This document shows, piece by piece, positions 44,832 through 53,271 of a DNA stretch of 64,000 nt; within the stretch, counting starts at the first letter, position 1, and each line of letters begins with the position of its first letter. This DNA comes from Kluyvera sp040932435 (lineage in GTDB: Bacteria; Pseudomonadota; Gammaproteobacteria; Enterobacterales; Enterobacteriaceae): assembly GCF_040932435.1 (NCBI RefSeq), contig NZ_JBFQGA010000015.1, positions 13,298 through 77,297 on the forward strand. The letters run 5' to 3'. The notes below the pieces were generated by a model, which saw only the letters and a list, made by a program, of their open reading frames with translations, searched no databases and was not told where the DNA came from. Both the position numbers and the translations under genes were made by a program.

Positions 44832-45983
44832 GTGGCAGAAGAGAGCGACGACGACAAAACAGAAGCCCCCACACCCCAAAAGCTTGAAAAAGCACGAGAG
44901 GAAGGGCAGATACCGCGATCCCGCGAGCTAACATCGTTACTGATGTTGCTGGTGGGTGTTTGTGTTATCTGGCTGGGCGGGGAGTCCCTTGCCCGTCGTT
45001 TGGCGAATCTTCTCTCGGGAGGATTGCGCTTCGATCACAGCATTATCAGCGATCCCAATCTCATTCTCGGACAAATCATTCAACTGTTAAAAGAGGCCAT
45101 GTTTGGCCTGATGCCGCTGATTGTTGGCTGCGTCGTGGTGGCGTTGATCGCGCCGATGATGCTCGGTGGTTTGGTGTTTAGCGGCAAATCGCTGGCCTTC
45201 AAGTTCGACAAGCTAAACCCGTTGCCCGGCATTAAGCGCATGTTCTCAGCGCAAACGGCGGCGGAGTTGATGAAAGCCATTATGAAGGCTGTATTGATGG
45301 GCAGCGTGGCGGGCATGTTTATGTGGTTTCACTGGCCGCAGATGATGCGTCTGGTGAGCGAATCGCCGTTCGCCGCCATGGGCAATGCGCTGAATATGGT
45401 CGGCCTATGCGCGCTGCTGGTGGCGTTAGGGATTATCCCGATGGTCGGTTTTGATGTCTTTTGGCAGATCCACAGCCATCTGAAAAAACTGCGCATGTCG
45501 CGTCAGGATATTCGCGATGAATTTAAACAAAGCGAAGGCGACCCGCACGTTAAAGGCCGTATCCGCCAGATGCAGCATGCGGCGGCGCGGCGCAGGATGA
45601 TGGCCGATGTGCCAAAAGCCGACGTTATCGTTAATAACCCAACCCACTATTCGGTGGCATTGCAGTATGACGAAAACAAAATGAGCGCCCCGAAAGTGGT
45701 GGCGAAAGGTGCGGGGCTGGTGGCCCTGCGCATTCGCGAAATTGGCGAAGAGAATCGTATTCCGATGCTGGAAGCGCCGCCGCTTGCGCGAGCGCTGTAT
45801 CGTCATGCGGATATCGGCCAGCAGATCCCCGGCGCTTTGTACGCTGCCGTTGCGGAAGTGCTGGCATGGGTATGGCAGTTGAAACGCTGGAAACTGGCAG
45901 GCGGCACGCAGCCGAAAAAACCGGATAACTTACCGGTGCCTGAGGCACTGGATTTTTTGAACGAGAAGGACTCTGATGGCTAA
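44832..45983 (+). CDS. flhB: Flagellar export switch protein FlhB
   Basis: 383-residue component of the flagellar type III export apparatus with four membrane segments. The autocleavage motif NPTH is at 269-272 (VIVNNPTHYSVAL). N-terminus AEESDDDKTEAPTPQKLEKAREEGQ is typical. The start codon is GTG at 44832. Overlaps flhA by 8 bases. In E. coli it lies directly after cheZ; here about 11 kb of accessory DNA intervenes. Confidence 0.97.
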   Translation: MAEESDDDKTEAPTPQKLEKAREEGQIPRSRELTSLLMLLVGVCVIWLGGESLARRLANLLSGGLRFDHSIISDPNLILGQIIQLLKEAMFGLMPLIVGCVVVALIAPMMLGGLVFSGKSLAFKFDKLNPLPGIKRMFSAQTAAELMKAIMKAVLMGSVAGMFMWFHWPQMMRLVSESPFAAMGNALNMVGLCALLVALGIIPMVGFDVFWQIHSHLKKLRMSRQDIRDEFKQSEGDPHVKGRIRQMQHAAARRRMMADVPKADVIVNNPTHYSVALQYDENKMSAPKVVAKGAGLVALRIREIGEENRIPMLEAPPLARALYRHADIGQQIPGALYAAVAEVLAWVWQLKRWKLAGGTQPKKPDNLPVPEALDFLNEKDSDG

Positions 45984-48057
45984 TCTTGTCGCAATGTTGC
46001 GTCTTCCCAGCAACCTGAAATCAACCCAATGGCAGGTGCTCGCCGGTCCGGTGCTGATCCTGTTGATTCTGTCGATGATGGTGCTGCCGCTGCCAGCGTT
46101 CGCACTCGACCTGTTGTTCACCTTTAACATCGCGCTTTCCATCATGGTGCTGTTGGTGGCGATGTTCACCCAGCGGACGCTGGAATTCGCCGCCTTCCCG
46201 ACCATTTTGCTGTTCACCACGCTATTGCGCTTGGCACTGAACGTGGCCTCGACCCGTATTATCCTCATGGAAGGACATACCGGCGGTGCCGCGGCGGGTA
46301 AGGTGGTTGAAGCGTTTGGTCATTTCCTAGTCGGCGGTAACTTTGCTATCGGGATCGTGGTGTTCGTGATTCTGGTCATCATCAACTTTATGGTTATCAC
46401 CAAGGGGGCGGGGCGTATTGCGGAAGTTGGCGCACGTTTCGTCCTTGATGGGATGCCGGGTAAACAGATGGCGATCGATGCCGATCTCAATGCCGGCATT
46501 ATCGGGGAAGATGAAGCGAAAAAACGCCGCTCTGAGGTAACGCAGGAAGCGGATTTCTACGGTTCTATGGACGGTGCCAGTAAGTTTGTTCGCGGTGACG
46601 CCATCGCCGGCATCCTTATTATGGTGATTAACGTCATCGGCGGTCTGCTGGTGGGTGTACTGCAGCATGGGATGGAGCTGGGCAAAGCGGCGGAGTCGTA
46701 TACGTTGCTGACCATCGGTGATGGTCTCGTCGCTCAGATCCCGGCGCTGGTTATCTCGACTGCAGCGGGCGTTATCGTCACCCGCGTGAGTACCGATCAG
46801 GACGTCGGCGAGCAGATGGTGGGCCAGCTGTTCAGTAACCCGCGGGTGATGATGCTCAGCGCAGGGGTGCTCGGTTTGCTTGGCTTGGTGCCGGGTATGC
46901 CAAACTTTGTGTTCTTACTGTTCACCGCCGCGCTGCTGGGGCTGGCGTGGTGGGTACGTGGCCGTGAAATTAAGGCACCGGATCAGCCGCAGCCGGTGAA
47001 AGCCGCAGAGAACACAACCCAAGCGGTTGAGGCCACTTGGAGCGATGTGCAGCTTGAGGACACGCTGGGCATGGAGGTGGGCTATCGGTTGATCCCGATG
47101 GTGGACTTCCAGCAGGATGGTGAGCTTTTAGGGCGCATTCGCAGCATCCGTAAAAAGTTTGCCCAGGAAATGGGCTTCCTGCCGCCGGTGGTGCATATCC
47201 GCGACAACATGGATCTGTCGCCGGCCCGCTACCGCATCTTGCTTAAGGGCGTCGAAATTGGCAGCGGTGAAGCCTATCCGGGACGTTGGTTGGCGATCAA
47301 CCCCGGCACTGCGGCGGGTACGCTTCCCGGCGAGGTGACGACCGATCCGGCGTTTGGGTTGGACGCCATCTGGATTGAAAGCGCGCTGAAAGAGCAGGCG
47401 CAGATTCAGGGCTTCACGGTGGTGGAAGCCAGTACCGTGGTGGCAACGCATCTCAACCATCTGATAAGCCTGCATTCATCGGAACTGTTTGGCCGTCAGG
47501 AAGCGCAGCAGCTGCTTGATCGCGTAACACAAGATATGCCTAAGCTGACAGAGGATCTGGTTCCGGGCGTTGTGACGCTCACCACGCTGCACAAGGTGTT
47601 GCAAAATCTGTTGGATGAGAAGGTGCCAATCCGCGATATGCGCACCATTTTGGAGACGCTGGCGGAACATGCGCCGATTCAGGCCGATCCGGGCGAGCTG
47701 ACGTCTGTTGTGCGCGTGGCGCTGGGTCGTGCGATTACGCAACGCTGGTTCCCGGGTAATGACGAAGTGCAGGTTATCGGTTTGGATACTCCACTGGAAC
47801 GCCTGTTGCTGCAGGCATTGCAGGGCGGCGGTGGCTTGGAGCCGGGGCTGGCTGACCGTTTGCTGGCCCAGTCGCAGGAGGCGCTGGCGCGTCAGGAAAT
47901 GCTTGGCGCACCGCCGGTGCTGCTGGTTAATCACGCTCTGCGTCCGCTGCTGTCGCGCTTCCTGCGTCGCAGCCTGCCGCAGCTGGTGGTACTGTCGAAT
48001 CTGGAGCTGTCCGATAACCGAAATATCCGTATGACGGCGACCATTGGAGGGAAATAA
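45976..48057 (+). CDS. flhA: Flagellar export gate protein FlhA
   Basis: 693-residue export-gate protein: eight membrane segments in the N-terminal half, the conserved FHIPEP loop (KGAGRIAEVGARFVLDGMPGKQMAIDADLNAG at about 146-177) and a large cytoplasmic domain that docks chaperone-substrate complexes. E. coli FlhA has 692 residues. Its last base overlaps the flhE start. Confidence 0.97.
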   Translation: MANLVAMLRLPSNLKSTQWQVLAGPVLILLILSMMVLPLPAFALDLLFTFNIALSIMVLLVAMFTQRTLEFAAFPTILLFTTLLRLALNVASTRIILMEGHTGGAAAGKVVEAFGHFLVGGNFAIGIVVFVILVIINFMVITKGAGRIAEVGARFVLDGMPGKQMAIDADLNAGIIGEDEAKKRRSEVTQEADFYGSMDGASKFVRGDAIAGILIMVINVIGGLLVGVLQHGMELGKAAESYTLLTIGDGLVAQIPALVISTAAGVIVTRVSTDQDVGEQMVGQLFSNPRVMMLSAGVLGLLGLVPGMPNFVFLLFTAALLGLAWWVRGREIKAPDQPQPVKAAENTTQAVEATWSDVQLEDTLGMEVGYRLIPMVDFQQDGELLGRIRSIRKKFAQEMGFLPPVVHIRDNMDLSPARYRILLKGVEIGSGEAYPGRWLAINPGTAAGTLPGEVTTDPAFGLDAIWIESALKEQAQIQGFTVVEASTVVATHLNHLISLHSSELFGRQEAQQLLDRVTQDMPKLTEDLVPGVVTLTTLHKVLQNLLDEKVPIRDMRTILETLAEHAPIQADPGELTSVVRVALGRAITQRWFPGNDEVQVIGLDTPLERLLLQALQGGGGLEPGLADRLLAQSQEALARQEMLGAPPVLLVNHALRPLLSRFLRRSLPQLVVLSNLELSDNRNIRMTATIGGK

Positions 48058-48449
48058 TGGCTAAATGGCTACTGTTACTGTGTGTGCCCTTTTGGGCGCA
48101 GGCGGCGGGCGAGGGAGCTTGGCAGGCCAGCGCCATGGGCGTCACGCTGAATCATCGCGGCCAAGCGGCATCTTCCGTGCCGTTGGCCTCTTCCCAACCG
48201 GTCCAGGGGATGACTACGCGCGTGGCTTGGACCATCCAGTTAAATGGTCCGACTCCCGCCGGGCTGCGTACTAGGCTGTGTTCGCTTACCCGCTGCGTTG
48301 AACTGGATGGGCTCAGCGGCACCACAATGGCGTTTAGCCAAGTGTCGGCGGCGGAGCCGTTTCGTTTTATTTGGGAAGTTCCGGGCGGCGGGAGATTAAT
48401 CCCAGCCCTGCGGGTGCAAAGCATCCAACTTATTGTTAACTACCGCTAA
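48057..48449 (+). CDS. flhE: Flagellar protein FlhE
   Basis: 130-residue periplasmic protein with a short signal peptide (MAKWLLLLCVPFWAQA). FlhE caps or regulates the export gate and prevents proton leak in Salmonella. Same length as E. coli FlhE, with conserved ASAMGVTLNHRGQ and LNGPTPAGLRTRLCSLTRCVELDGL (a cysteine pair). Overlaps flhA at ATGG. End of the flhBAE operon. Confidence 0.93.
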   Translation: MAKWLLLLCVPFWAQAAGEGAWQASAMGVTLNHRGQAASSVPLASSQPVQGMTTRVAWTIQLNGPTPAGLRTRLCSLTRCVELDGLSGTTMAFSQVSAAEPFRFIWEVPGGGRLIPALRVQSIQLIVNYR

Positions 48450-48524
48450 TCGCTGCGCTTTTCACCAATCGCCACCGGATTCTGGTGGCGACCTCGCATT
48501 TCTGACCCCCGCTTTTGAAAGTAA

Positions 48525-48539
48525 AGAAACGTTGTTTTA
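48525..48539. promoter_or_regulatory. KdgR-box-like operator before first GPH symporter
   Basis: AGAAACGTTGTTTTA compared with the KdgR core TGAAACATTGTTTCA: 12 of 15 match, embedded in A/T-rich flanks as usual. About 180 bases before the symporter start. KdgR represses pectin-catabolism genes in enterobacteria. Confidence 0.55.
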
Positions 48540-48578
48540 TAAATCAGTGACACTTGTGCCATGACTCTTTGCATTTTT

Positions 48579-48610
48579 GCCAATCCCGCTAATGGGCTGG
48601 CAGAAATAGG
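48579..48610. promoter_or_regulatory. Imperfect palindrome upstream of GPH symporter
   Basis: TTTGCCAATCCC / GGGCTGGCAGAAA around GCTAAT. It could be an operator or a weak terminator of flhE. The right arm GGCAGAAATAG also resembles a FlhDC half-site; I cannot distinguish these. Confidence 0.3.
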
Positions 48611-48720
48611 AAGGTATCCCATCACGCTTACTTTTACTGTAGCCGTGTCAGTACTCCTTTTGGCATAGCCCTGGCTTACCCGGGGGAGATTCATAATAAA
48701 AGACACGGGATTGACGGCTA

Positions 48721-50307
48721 ATGACTAGAACGCGAAAAATTGGATTGGCGAACTACTTCGCCTACGGCTCGGGCGATTTTCTCGGCGCGGGAACTACCGC
48801 GCTAACCGCCGCCTGGCTTCTCTACTTCTACACCACGTTTTGTGGATTATCTCCTATTGAAGCCACGTTTATCTTTGCCACGGCAAGGGTTCTGGACGCG
48901 GTAGTGAGCCCGTTAATGGGCTTCTTGACCGATAACTTTGGCTCTACCTGGTTTGGTAAGCGTTTTGGTCGCCGTAAGTTCTTTATCCTGCTGGGGATCC
49001 CTTGCGTGTTCAGCTATTCCTTTATGTGGATAGGGGACATGAGTTTCTGGTACTACCTCGTCACGTATCTGATTTTTGACGTGGTCTACACCATGATTTT
49101 GGTGCCATACGAAACATTGGTGCCGGAAATGACCGACGATTTCAAACAGAAGACCAAATTCTCCGGCGCGCGTATCGGCATGGCGCAGATGTCGGCGATT
49201 CTGGCCTCCTTCCTGCCGGGTATTCTGTTAAACCATTTTGGCAAAGACAATGCGGTCTCCTTCTTCTACGCCAGTCTGGTGTTCTCTGTGCTGTGCGCCA
49301 TCATGCTGACGCTGGTCTGGTTCTTTACTTGGGAGCGTCCGCGCGAAGAGTGGACCGAAGCGGCGCTGAAGGCGGAAGAAGAGAAGAAACATCTCTCCTT
49401 TACCCAGAGCATGAACCGTCTGTTTGTTGAACTTAGCTCAACGCTGCGTATTAAAATTTTCCGTCAGCACCTGGGGATGTACCTCGGGGGCTATATTGCC
49501 CAGGACGTGTTTAACGCCGTCTTCACCTATTACGTGGTCTTTGTGTTGATGCAGGAAGCGTCAATGGCGTCCAACCTGCTCGGTACGATGGCTATCTTCC
49601 AGTTCATCGCCGTTATTGCCATGATCCCGCTGTGTATTCGTTTTGGACCGGCGCCGTCATATCGGATGGTGGTGGTGCTATTTGGCCTCGGCTCGATCTC
49701 CTACGCTGCGCTCTACTACGCGGGTATGAGCGATATCTACGCGCTGTTGCTGCTTATCTCCGCCATCACCGGTCTGGGCCGTGGCGGGATCAACTATGTA
49801 CCGTGGAACACCTATACCTATATTTCTGATGTGGATGAAGTCATTACCGGCCAGCGCCGCGAAGGGATCTTCGCTGGGATCATGACCCTGACCCGCAAAG
49901 CTTCTCAGGCGGGCGCCGTTATGCTGGTGGGGATCATCATGCAGCTGTCAGGTTTTGTTTCAGGCCAGAAAGTGCAGCCACCGGAAGTAAGCCATACCAT
50001 TTTGATGATCCTCAGTATGGGCACGATTGTGGTACTGATCTGCGGTTTCTTGGTCTCTTTACGCTTCAAGCTGAACCTGAAAACCCACAGCGTACTGCGT
50101 GAAGAAACCGCCAAAATGCGCACTACCGGCCACGCGATGCCTGAATCTGTAACGCCGCAGGCGCGTGCCACCGTCGAAATGCTGGCGGGGATGCCTTATG
50201 AATGCCTGTGGGGTAATAACAACATTGGCTACCTGAATCGTAATAAACCTGCCGCACCTTCTTTGAAGCAGGCAACACCATTGAATTCGACTTACAACAG
50301 AGGTTAA
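48721..50307 (+). CDS. GPH-family oligosaccharide:cation symporter (first copy)
   Basis: 528-residue, 12-segment transporter of the glycoside-pentoside-hexuronide family (MelB/YicJ/TogT-like). Shared family stretches are LLYFYTTFCGLSPIEAT in TM2, GFLTDNFGSTWFGKRFGRRKFF after it and VPYETLVPEMTDDF. It is translationally close (4 bases) to a GH105 hydrolase, so it most likely imports unsaturated galacturonic-acid-containing oligosaccharides from pectin. A paralogue lies at 51683-53251. Substrate is inferred from context. Confidence 0.87.
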   Translation: MTRTRKIGLANYFAYGSGDFLGAGTTALTAAWLLYFYTTFCGLSPIEATFIFATARVLDAVVSPLMGFLTDNFGSTWFGKRFGRRKFFILLGIPCVFSYSFMWIGDMSFWYYLVTYLIFDVVYTMILVPYETLVPEMTDDFKQKTKFSGARIGMAQMSAILASFLPGILLNHFGKDNAVSFFYASLVFSVLCAIMLTLVWFFTWERPREEWTEAALKAEEEKKHLSFTQSMNRLFVELSSTLRIKIFRQHLGMYLGGYIAQDVFNAVFTYYVVFVLMQEASMASNLLGTMAIFQFIAVIAMIPLCIRFGPAPSYRMVVVLFGLGSISYAALYYAGMSDIYALLLLISAITGLGRGGINYVPWNTYTYISDVDEVITGQRREGIFAGIMTLTRKASQAGAVMLVGIIMQLSGFVSGQKVQPPEVSHTILMILSMGTIVVLICGFLVSLRFKLNLKTHSVLREETAKMRTTGHAMPESVTPQARATVEMLAGMPYECLWGNNNIGYLNRNKPAAPSLKQATPLNSTYNRG

Positions 50308-50311
50308 AGAT

Positions 50312-51451
50312 ATGAAAGTTTGGCCCGTCAAACATAGCCCATTATTACGTCAACCGGAGCACTTTATCTCCCGGGAAGAGCTGAAAGCCTTGATTCAGAC
50401 GGTGACGAACAATTTGGTGAACATCAAGGATGAGACTGGCCAATTTCTGCTGCGTCTCGACGATGGCCGTGTGATTGACACGAAAGGTTGGGCCGGCTGG
50501 GAGTGGACCCACGGTGTCGGTTTGTACGGTATTTACCAGTACTACCAGCAGACCGGCGATATCGCGATGCGCGACATCATCGATAGCTGGTTTGCCGACC
50601 GTTTTGCCGAAGGTGCAACGACTAAGAACGTCAATACCATGGCGCCGTTCCTGACGCTGGCCTATCGCTACGAAGAGACGGGTAACCCGGCGTATCTGCC
50701 ATGGCTTGATAGCTGGGCCGAGTGGGCAATGAACGACATGCCGCGCACTGAGCACGGCGGTATGCAGCACATTACGCTTGCCGAGGAAAACCATCAGCAA
50801 ATGTGGGATGACACGCTGATGATGACCGTTCTGCCGCTGGCGAAAATCGGCAAGCTGCTTAACCGTCCGCAATACGTGGAAGAAGCGGTGTATCAGTTTA
50901 TGCTGCATGTGCAGAACCTGATGGACCGGGAAACCGGCCTGTGGTTCCACGGCTGGAGCTATGAAGGCAACCATAACTTCGCCAATGCAAGATGGGCACG
51001 CGGCAATAGCTGGTTGACTATCGTCATTCCGGATTTCCTCGAGCTTGTGGACCTGCCAGAAAATAACGCAGTGCGTCGTTATCTGGTGCAGGTGCTGAAT
51101 GCGCAAATTGCGGCGCTGGCGAAGTGTCAGGACCAGAGCGGCCTGTGGCATACGCTGTTGGACGATCCTAACTCTTATTTGGAAGCTTCAGCGACCGCCG
51201 GCTTTGCCTACGGCATTCTCAAAGCGGTGCGTAAACGCTACGTGGGGCCTGAGTATGCCGAAGTGGCGGAGAAGGCGATGAAAGGGATTGTTGAGCACGT
51301 CTCACCTGAAGGGGAGCTGATGCAGACCTCGTTTGGTACCGGAATGGGTTCTAACCTCGATTTCTACCGCGAGATCCCGCTGACCTCAATGCCGTACGGC
51401 CAAGCAATGGCGATTCTGTGCCTGACCGAATATTTGCGTAAGTTCTTCTAA
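50312..51451 (+). CDS. GH105 unsaturated rhamnogalacturonyl hydrolase
   Basis: 379-residue (alpha/alpha)6-barrel hydrolase of the GH105 (YteR/YesR) family, which removes 4,5-unsaturated galacturonate from rhamnogalacturonan-I lyase products. Visible family motifs: KGWAGWEWTHGVGLYG near 58-73, the catalytic MWDDTLMM with Asp166/167, and FHGWSYEGNHNFANARWARGNSW-type region at 212-234. No signal peptide, so cytoplasmic. GH88 is a related alternative, but the motif set fits GH105 better. Co-transcribed with the symporter 4 bases upstream. Confidence 0.9.
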   Translation: MKVWPVKHSPLLRQPEHFISREELKALIQTVTNNLVNIKDETGQFLLRLDDGRVIDTKGWAGWEWTHGVGLYGIYQYYQQTGDIAMRDIIDSWFADRFAEGATTKNVNTMAPFLTLAYRYEETGNPAYLPWLDSWAEWAMNDMPRTEHGGMQHITLAEENHQQMWDDTLMMTVLPLAKIGKLLNRPQYVEEAVYQFMLHVQNLMDRETGLWFHGWSYEGNHNFANARWARGNSWLTIVIPDFLELVDLPENNAVRRYLVQVLNAQIAALAKCQDQSGLWHTLLDDPNSYLEASATAGFAYGILKAVRKRYVGPEYAEVAEKAMKGIVEHVSPEGELMQTSFGTGMGSNLDFYREIPLTSMPYGQAMAILCLTEYLRKFF

Positions 51452-51466
51452 GTACGGCCACTTTGA

Positions 51467-51497
51467 AAACCCGACTGCTTCGGCGGTCGGGTTTTTT
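51467..51497 (+). terminator. Intrinsic terminator after GH105 gene
   Basis: AAACCCGACTGC / GCGGTCGGGTTTTTT stem with a TTCG tetraloop, 15 bases after the stop. Confidence 0.93.
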
Positions 51498-51599
51498 ATT
51501 GCCCTTTCAATCAAAAAAAGTTTAATTTTTTACTTTTGGTTATTAAAAACTTTTACCTCGATCGCATTCCTACGTATTACTAATAAGCGTAACAACAAT

Positions 51600-51615
51600 A
51601 GTGATATTGCTCACA
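51600..51615. promoter_or_regulatory. Predicted CRP site before second GPH symporter
   Basis: AGTGA-TATTGC-TCACA, 9 of 10 match to the CRP consensus, 24 bases upstream of a KdgR-like box. CRP plus KdgR is the usual pair controlling pectin genes. Confidence 0.65.
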
Positions 51616-51639
51616 TTTCAAACGTGCCCATAAGAATAT

Positions 51640-51654
51640 AAAAACAATGTTTCA
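51640..51654. promoter_or_regulatory. KdgR-box-like operator before second GPH symporter
   Basis: AAAAACAATGTTTCA compared with the KdgR core in this orientation, TGAAACAATGTTTCA: 13 of 15 match, with A/T-rich flanks, ending 28 bases before the start codon. Strong candidate repressor site. Confidence 0.65.
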
Positions 51655-51682
51655 AAATAATAAAACATGAGGTTTATTTTTT

Positions 51683-53251
51683 ATGGCAAGAAATGCGGCT
51701 TCAGCTCTTAACGAGCTGCAGGGAAGACCTGTCAATCTGCGCCATCAACTGGCATACGGAGGTGGAAACCTCTTGGGAAGCGGCGCGCTGGCGATTAGCG
51801 GCGCGTGGTTGCTTTACTTCTATACCACATTCTGCGGGCTGACGTTGATTGAAGCCGCGCTTATTTTCTCCGTTGCCAGCGTCATTGACGCCATCAGCAA
51901 CCCGCTGATGGGCTACCTGACCGATAACTTTGGCAAAACGCGCCTCGGTAAACGCTTTGGCCGCCGCCGTTTCTTCTTGCTTATCGGCATCCCTTTGATG
52001 ATGTTCTATCCGCTGCTGTGGGTTGAAGGCCTCGGCTTCTGGTACTACCTTGCCACCTACGTGGTGTTTGAAATTATCTATACCTCGGTGATGGTGCCAT
52101 ACGAAACGTTGGCCACCGAAATGACCGACGACTTCTCCCTGCGCTCGAAGCTGACCGGCTACAAGGCAATTTTTGGTAAGCTCGCCAACTTCCTCGCTGC
52201 CTTTATTCCTGGGCAGTTTATCTTGCTGTATGGCAAAGAATCGGCGACGCCGTTCTTCCTGACCGGCCTGACCTACGGTGCTATTCTCATCTGTGCCGTT
52301 GCTTGTCTTTGGTACAACAGCTGGGAGCGTCCACGGGAAGAAGAGATTGACGTGCAGGCTAAACCGGGGCTGTTGAATACGCTGCTGTCGCTGGCAAAAG
52401 ACATGCGTTCTACCTTTTATCTGCGCGTGTTCCGTAAACATCTTGGCATGTATCTGTGCGGTTTCGGCGCGGAATGGCTGTTTGCTTCCATCTTTACTTA
52501 CTTCGTTATTTTCGTCCTCCAGCACGATCCGGCGATGGTGGCGGGGCTCAATAGCCTGAACTCTATTTTGCAACTGGTCTCTACGGCGCTGTTCATTGGC
52601 CTGTGCGTGAAAAAGGGCTTCAGCAAACCGTACATTATGGCGCTAAGCATCGTTATTTTTGCGGTGCTGCTCTACACCTCGCTGTGGTTCTTCCATTTGC
52701 CGGCGCATCTGGCGACCATCCTGATGTTCGGCATTACGGTGCTGTTCGGTCTTGGCACCGGTGGCGTGTACTACATTCCGTGGACGGTTTATACCTTCCT
52801 TGCCGATGTTGATGAAATTTACACCGGCCGTCGTCGCGAAGGCATCTACGCCGGGGCGATGACCTTCTCGGGCAAAATCCTGCGTTCGGTGATTGTATTT
52901 GTGATGGGCGCGGTGTTGAGCTATTTCGGTTTCCAGTCGAAAGCCCACGTCCAGCCTGAAAGTGCGGTCAATGCGATTGCGGTGGTGTTCTGCGCAGGTG
53001 TTGCACTGCTGGCGCTGGCGGCGATTGTCTTTAGCAAACAGATGAAGCTCAATCGTCAAACCCATCTCGTGGTGCTAGAAGAAGTGGCCCGTATTAAAGC
53101 GGGTGGCAGACTGGAGGATATCAAGCCGGAAGTGCGCGCGGTGGTGGAAGATCTGGTCGGCCACCGTTACGAAGAGTGCTGGGGCAATAGCCCACTGTTT
53201 AAACGCGAAGCCGCACCGGTTAGCGTGGAAGCGGTATCCGCCGGGCGTTAA
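51683..53251 (+). CDS. GPH-family oligosaccharide:cation symporter (second copy)
   Basis: 522-residue GPH symporter, paralogous to the 48721-50307 protein along its whole length (shared LLYFYTTFCGL, TDNFGKTRLGKRFGRRRFF, VPYETLATEMTDDF, and a similar C-terminal tail with RYEECWGN). It has its own promoter region with CRP-like and KdgR-like sites after a terminator, so it can be controlled separately. Likely imports another rhamnogalacturonan or oligogalacturonide fragment. Confidence 0.87.
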   Translation: MARNAASALNELQGRPVNLRHQLAYGGGNLLGSGALAISGAWLLYFYTTFCGLTLIEAALIFSVASVIDAISNPLMGYLTDNFGKTRLGKRFGRRRFFLLIGIPLMMFYPLLWVEGLGFWYYLATYVVFEIIYTSVMVPYETLATEMTDDFSLRSKLTGYKAIFGKLANFLAAFIPGQFILLYGKESATPFFLTGLTYGAILICAVACLWYNSWERPREEEIDVQAKPGLLNTLLSLAKDMRSTFYLRVFRKHLGMYLCGFGAEWLFASIFTYFVIFVLQHDPAMVAGLNSLNSILQLVSTALFIGLCVKKGFSKPYIMALSIVIFAVLLYTSLWFFHLPAHLATILMFGITVLFGLGTGGVYYIPWTVYTFLADVDEIYTGRRREGIYAGAMTFSGKILRSVIVFVMGAVLSYFGFQSKAHVQPESAVNAIAVVFCAGVALLALAAIVFSKQMKLNRQTHLVVLEEVARIKAGGRLEDIKPEVRAVVEDLVGHRYEECWGNSPLFKREAAPVSVEAVSAGR

Positions 53252-53271
53252 GCCCCGGCGTTGCATCTCAC

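Noticed and set aside
44567..44872. Leftward 101-codon frame between the pilin gene and flhB
   Set aside because: Overlaps the flhB start, no ribosome site, no recognisable homology; the region is AT-rich control DNA.
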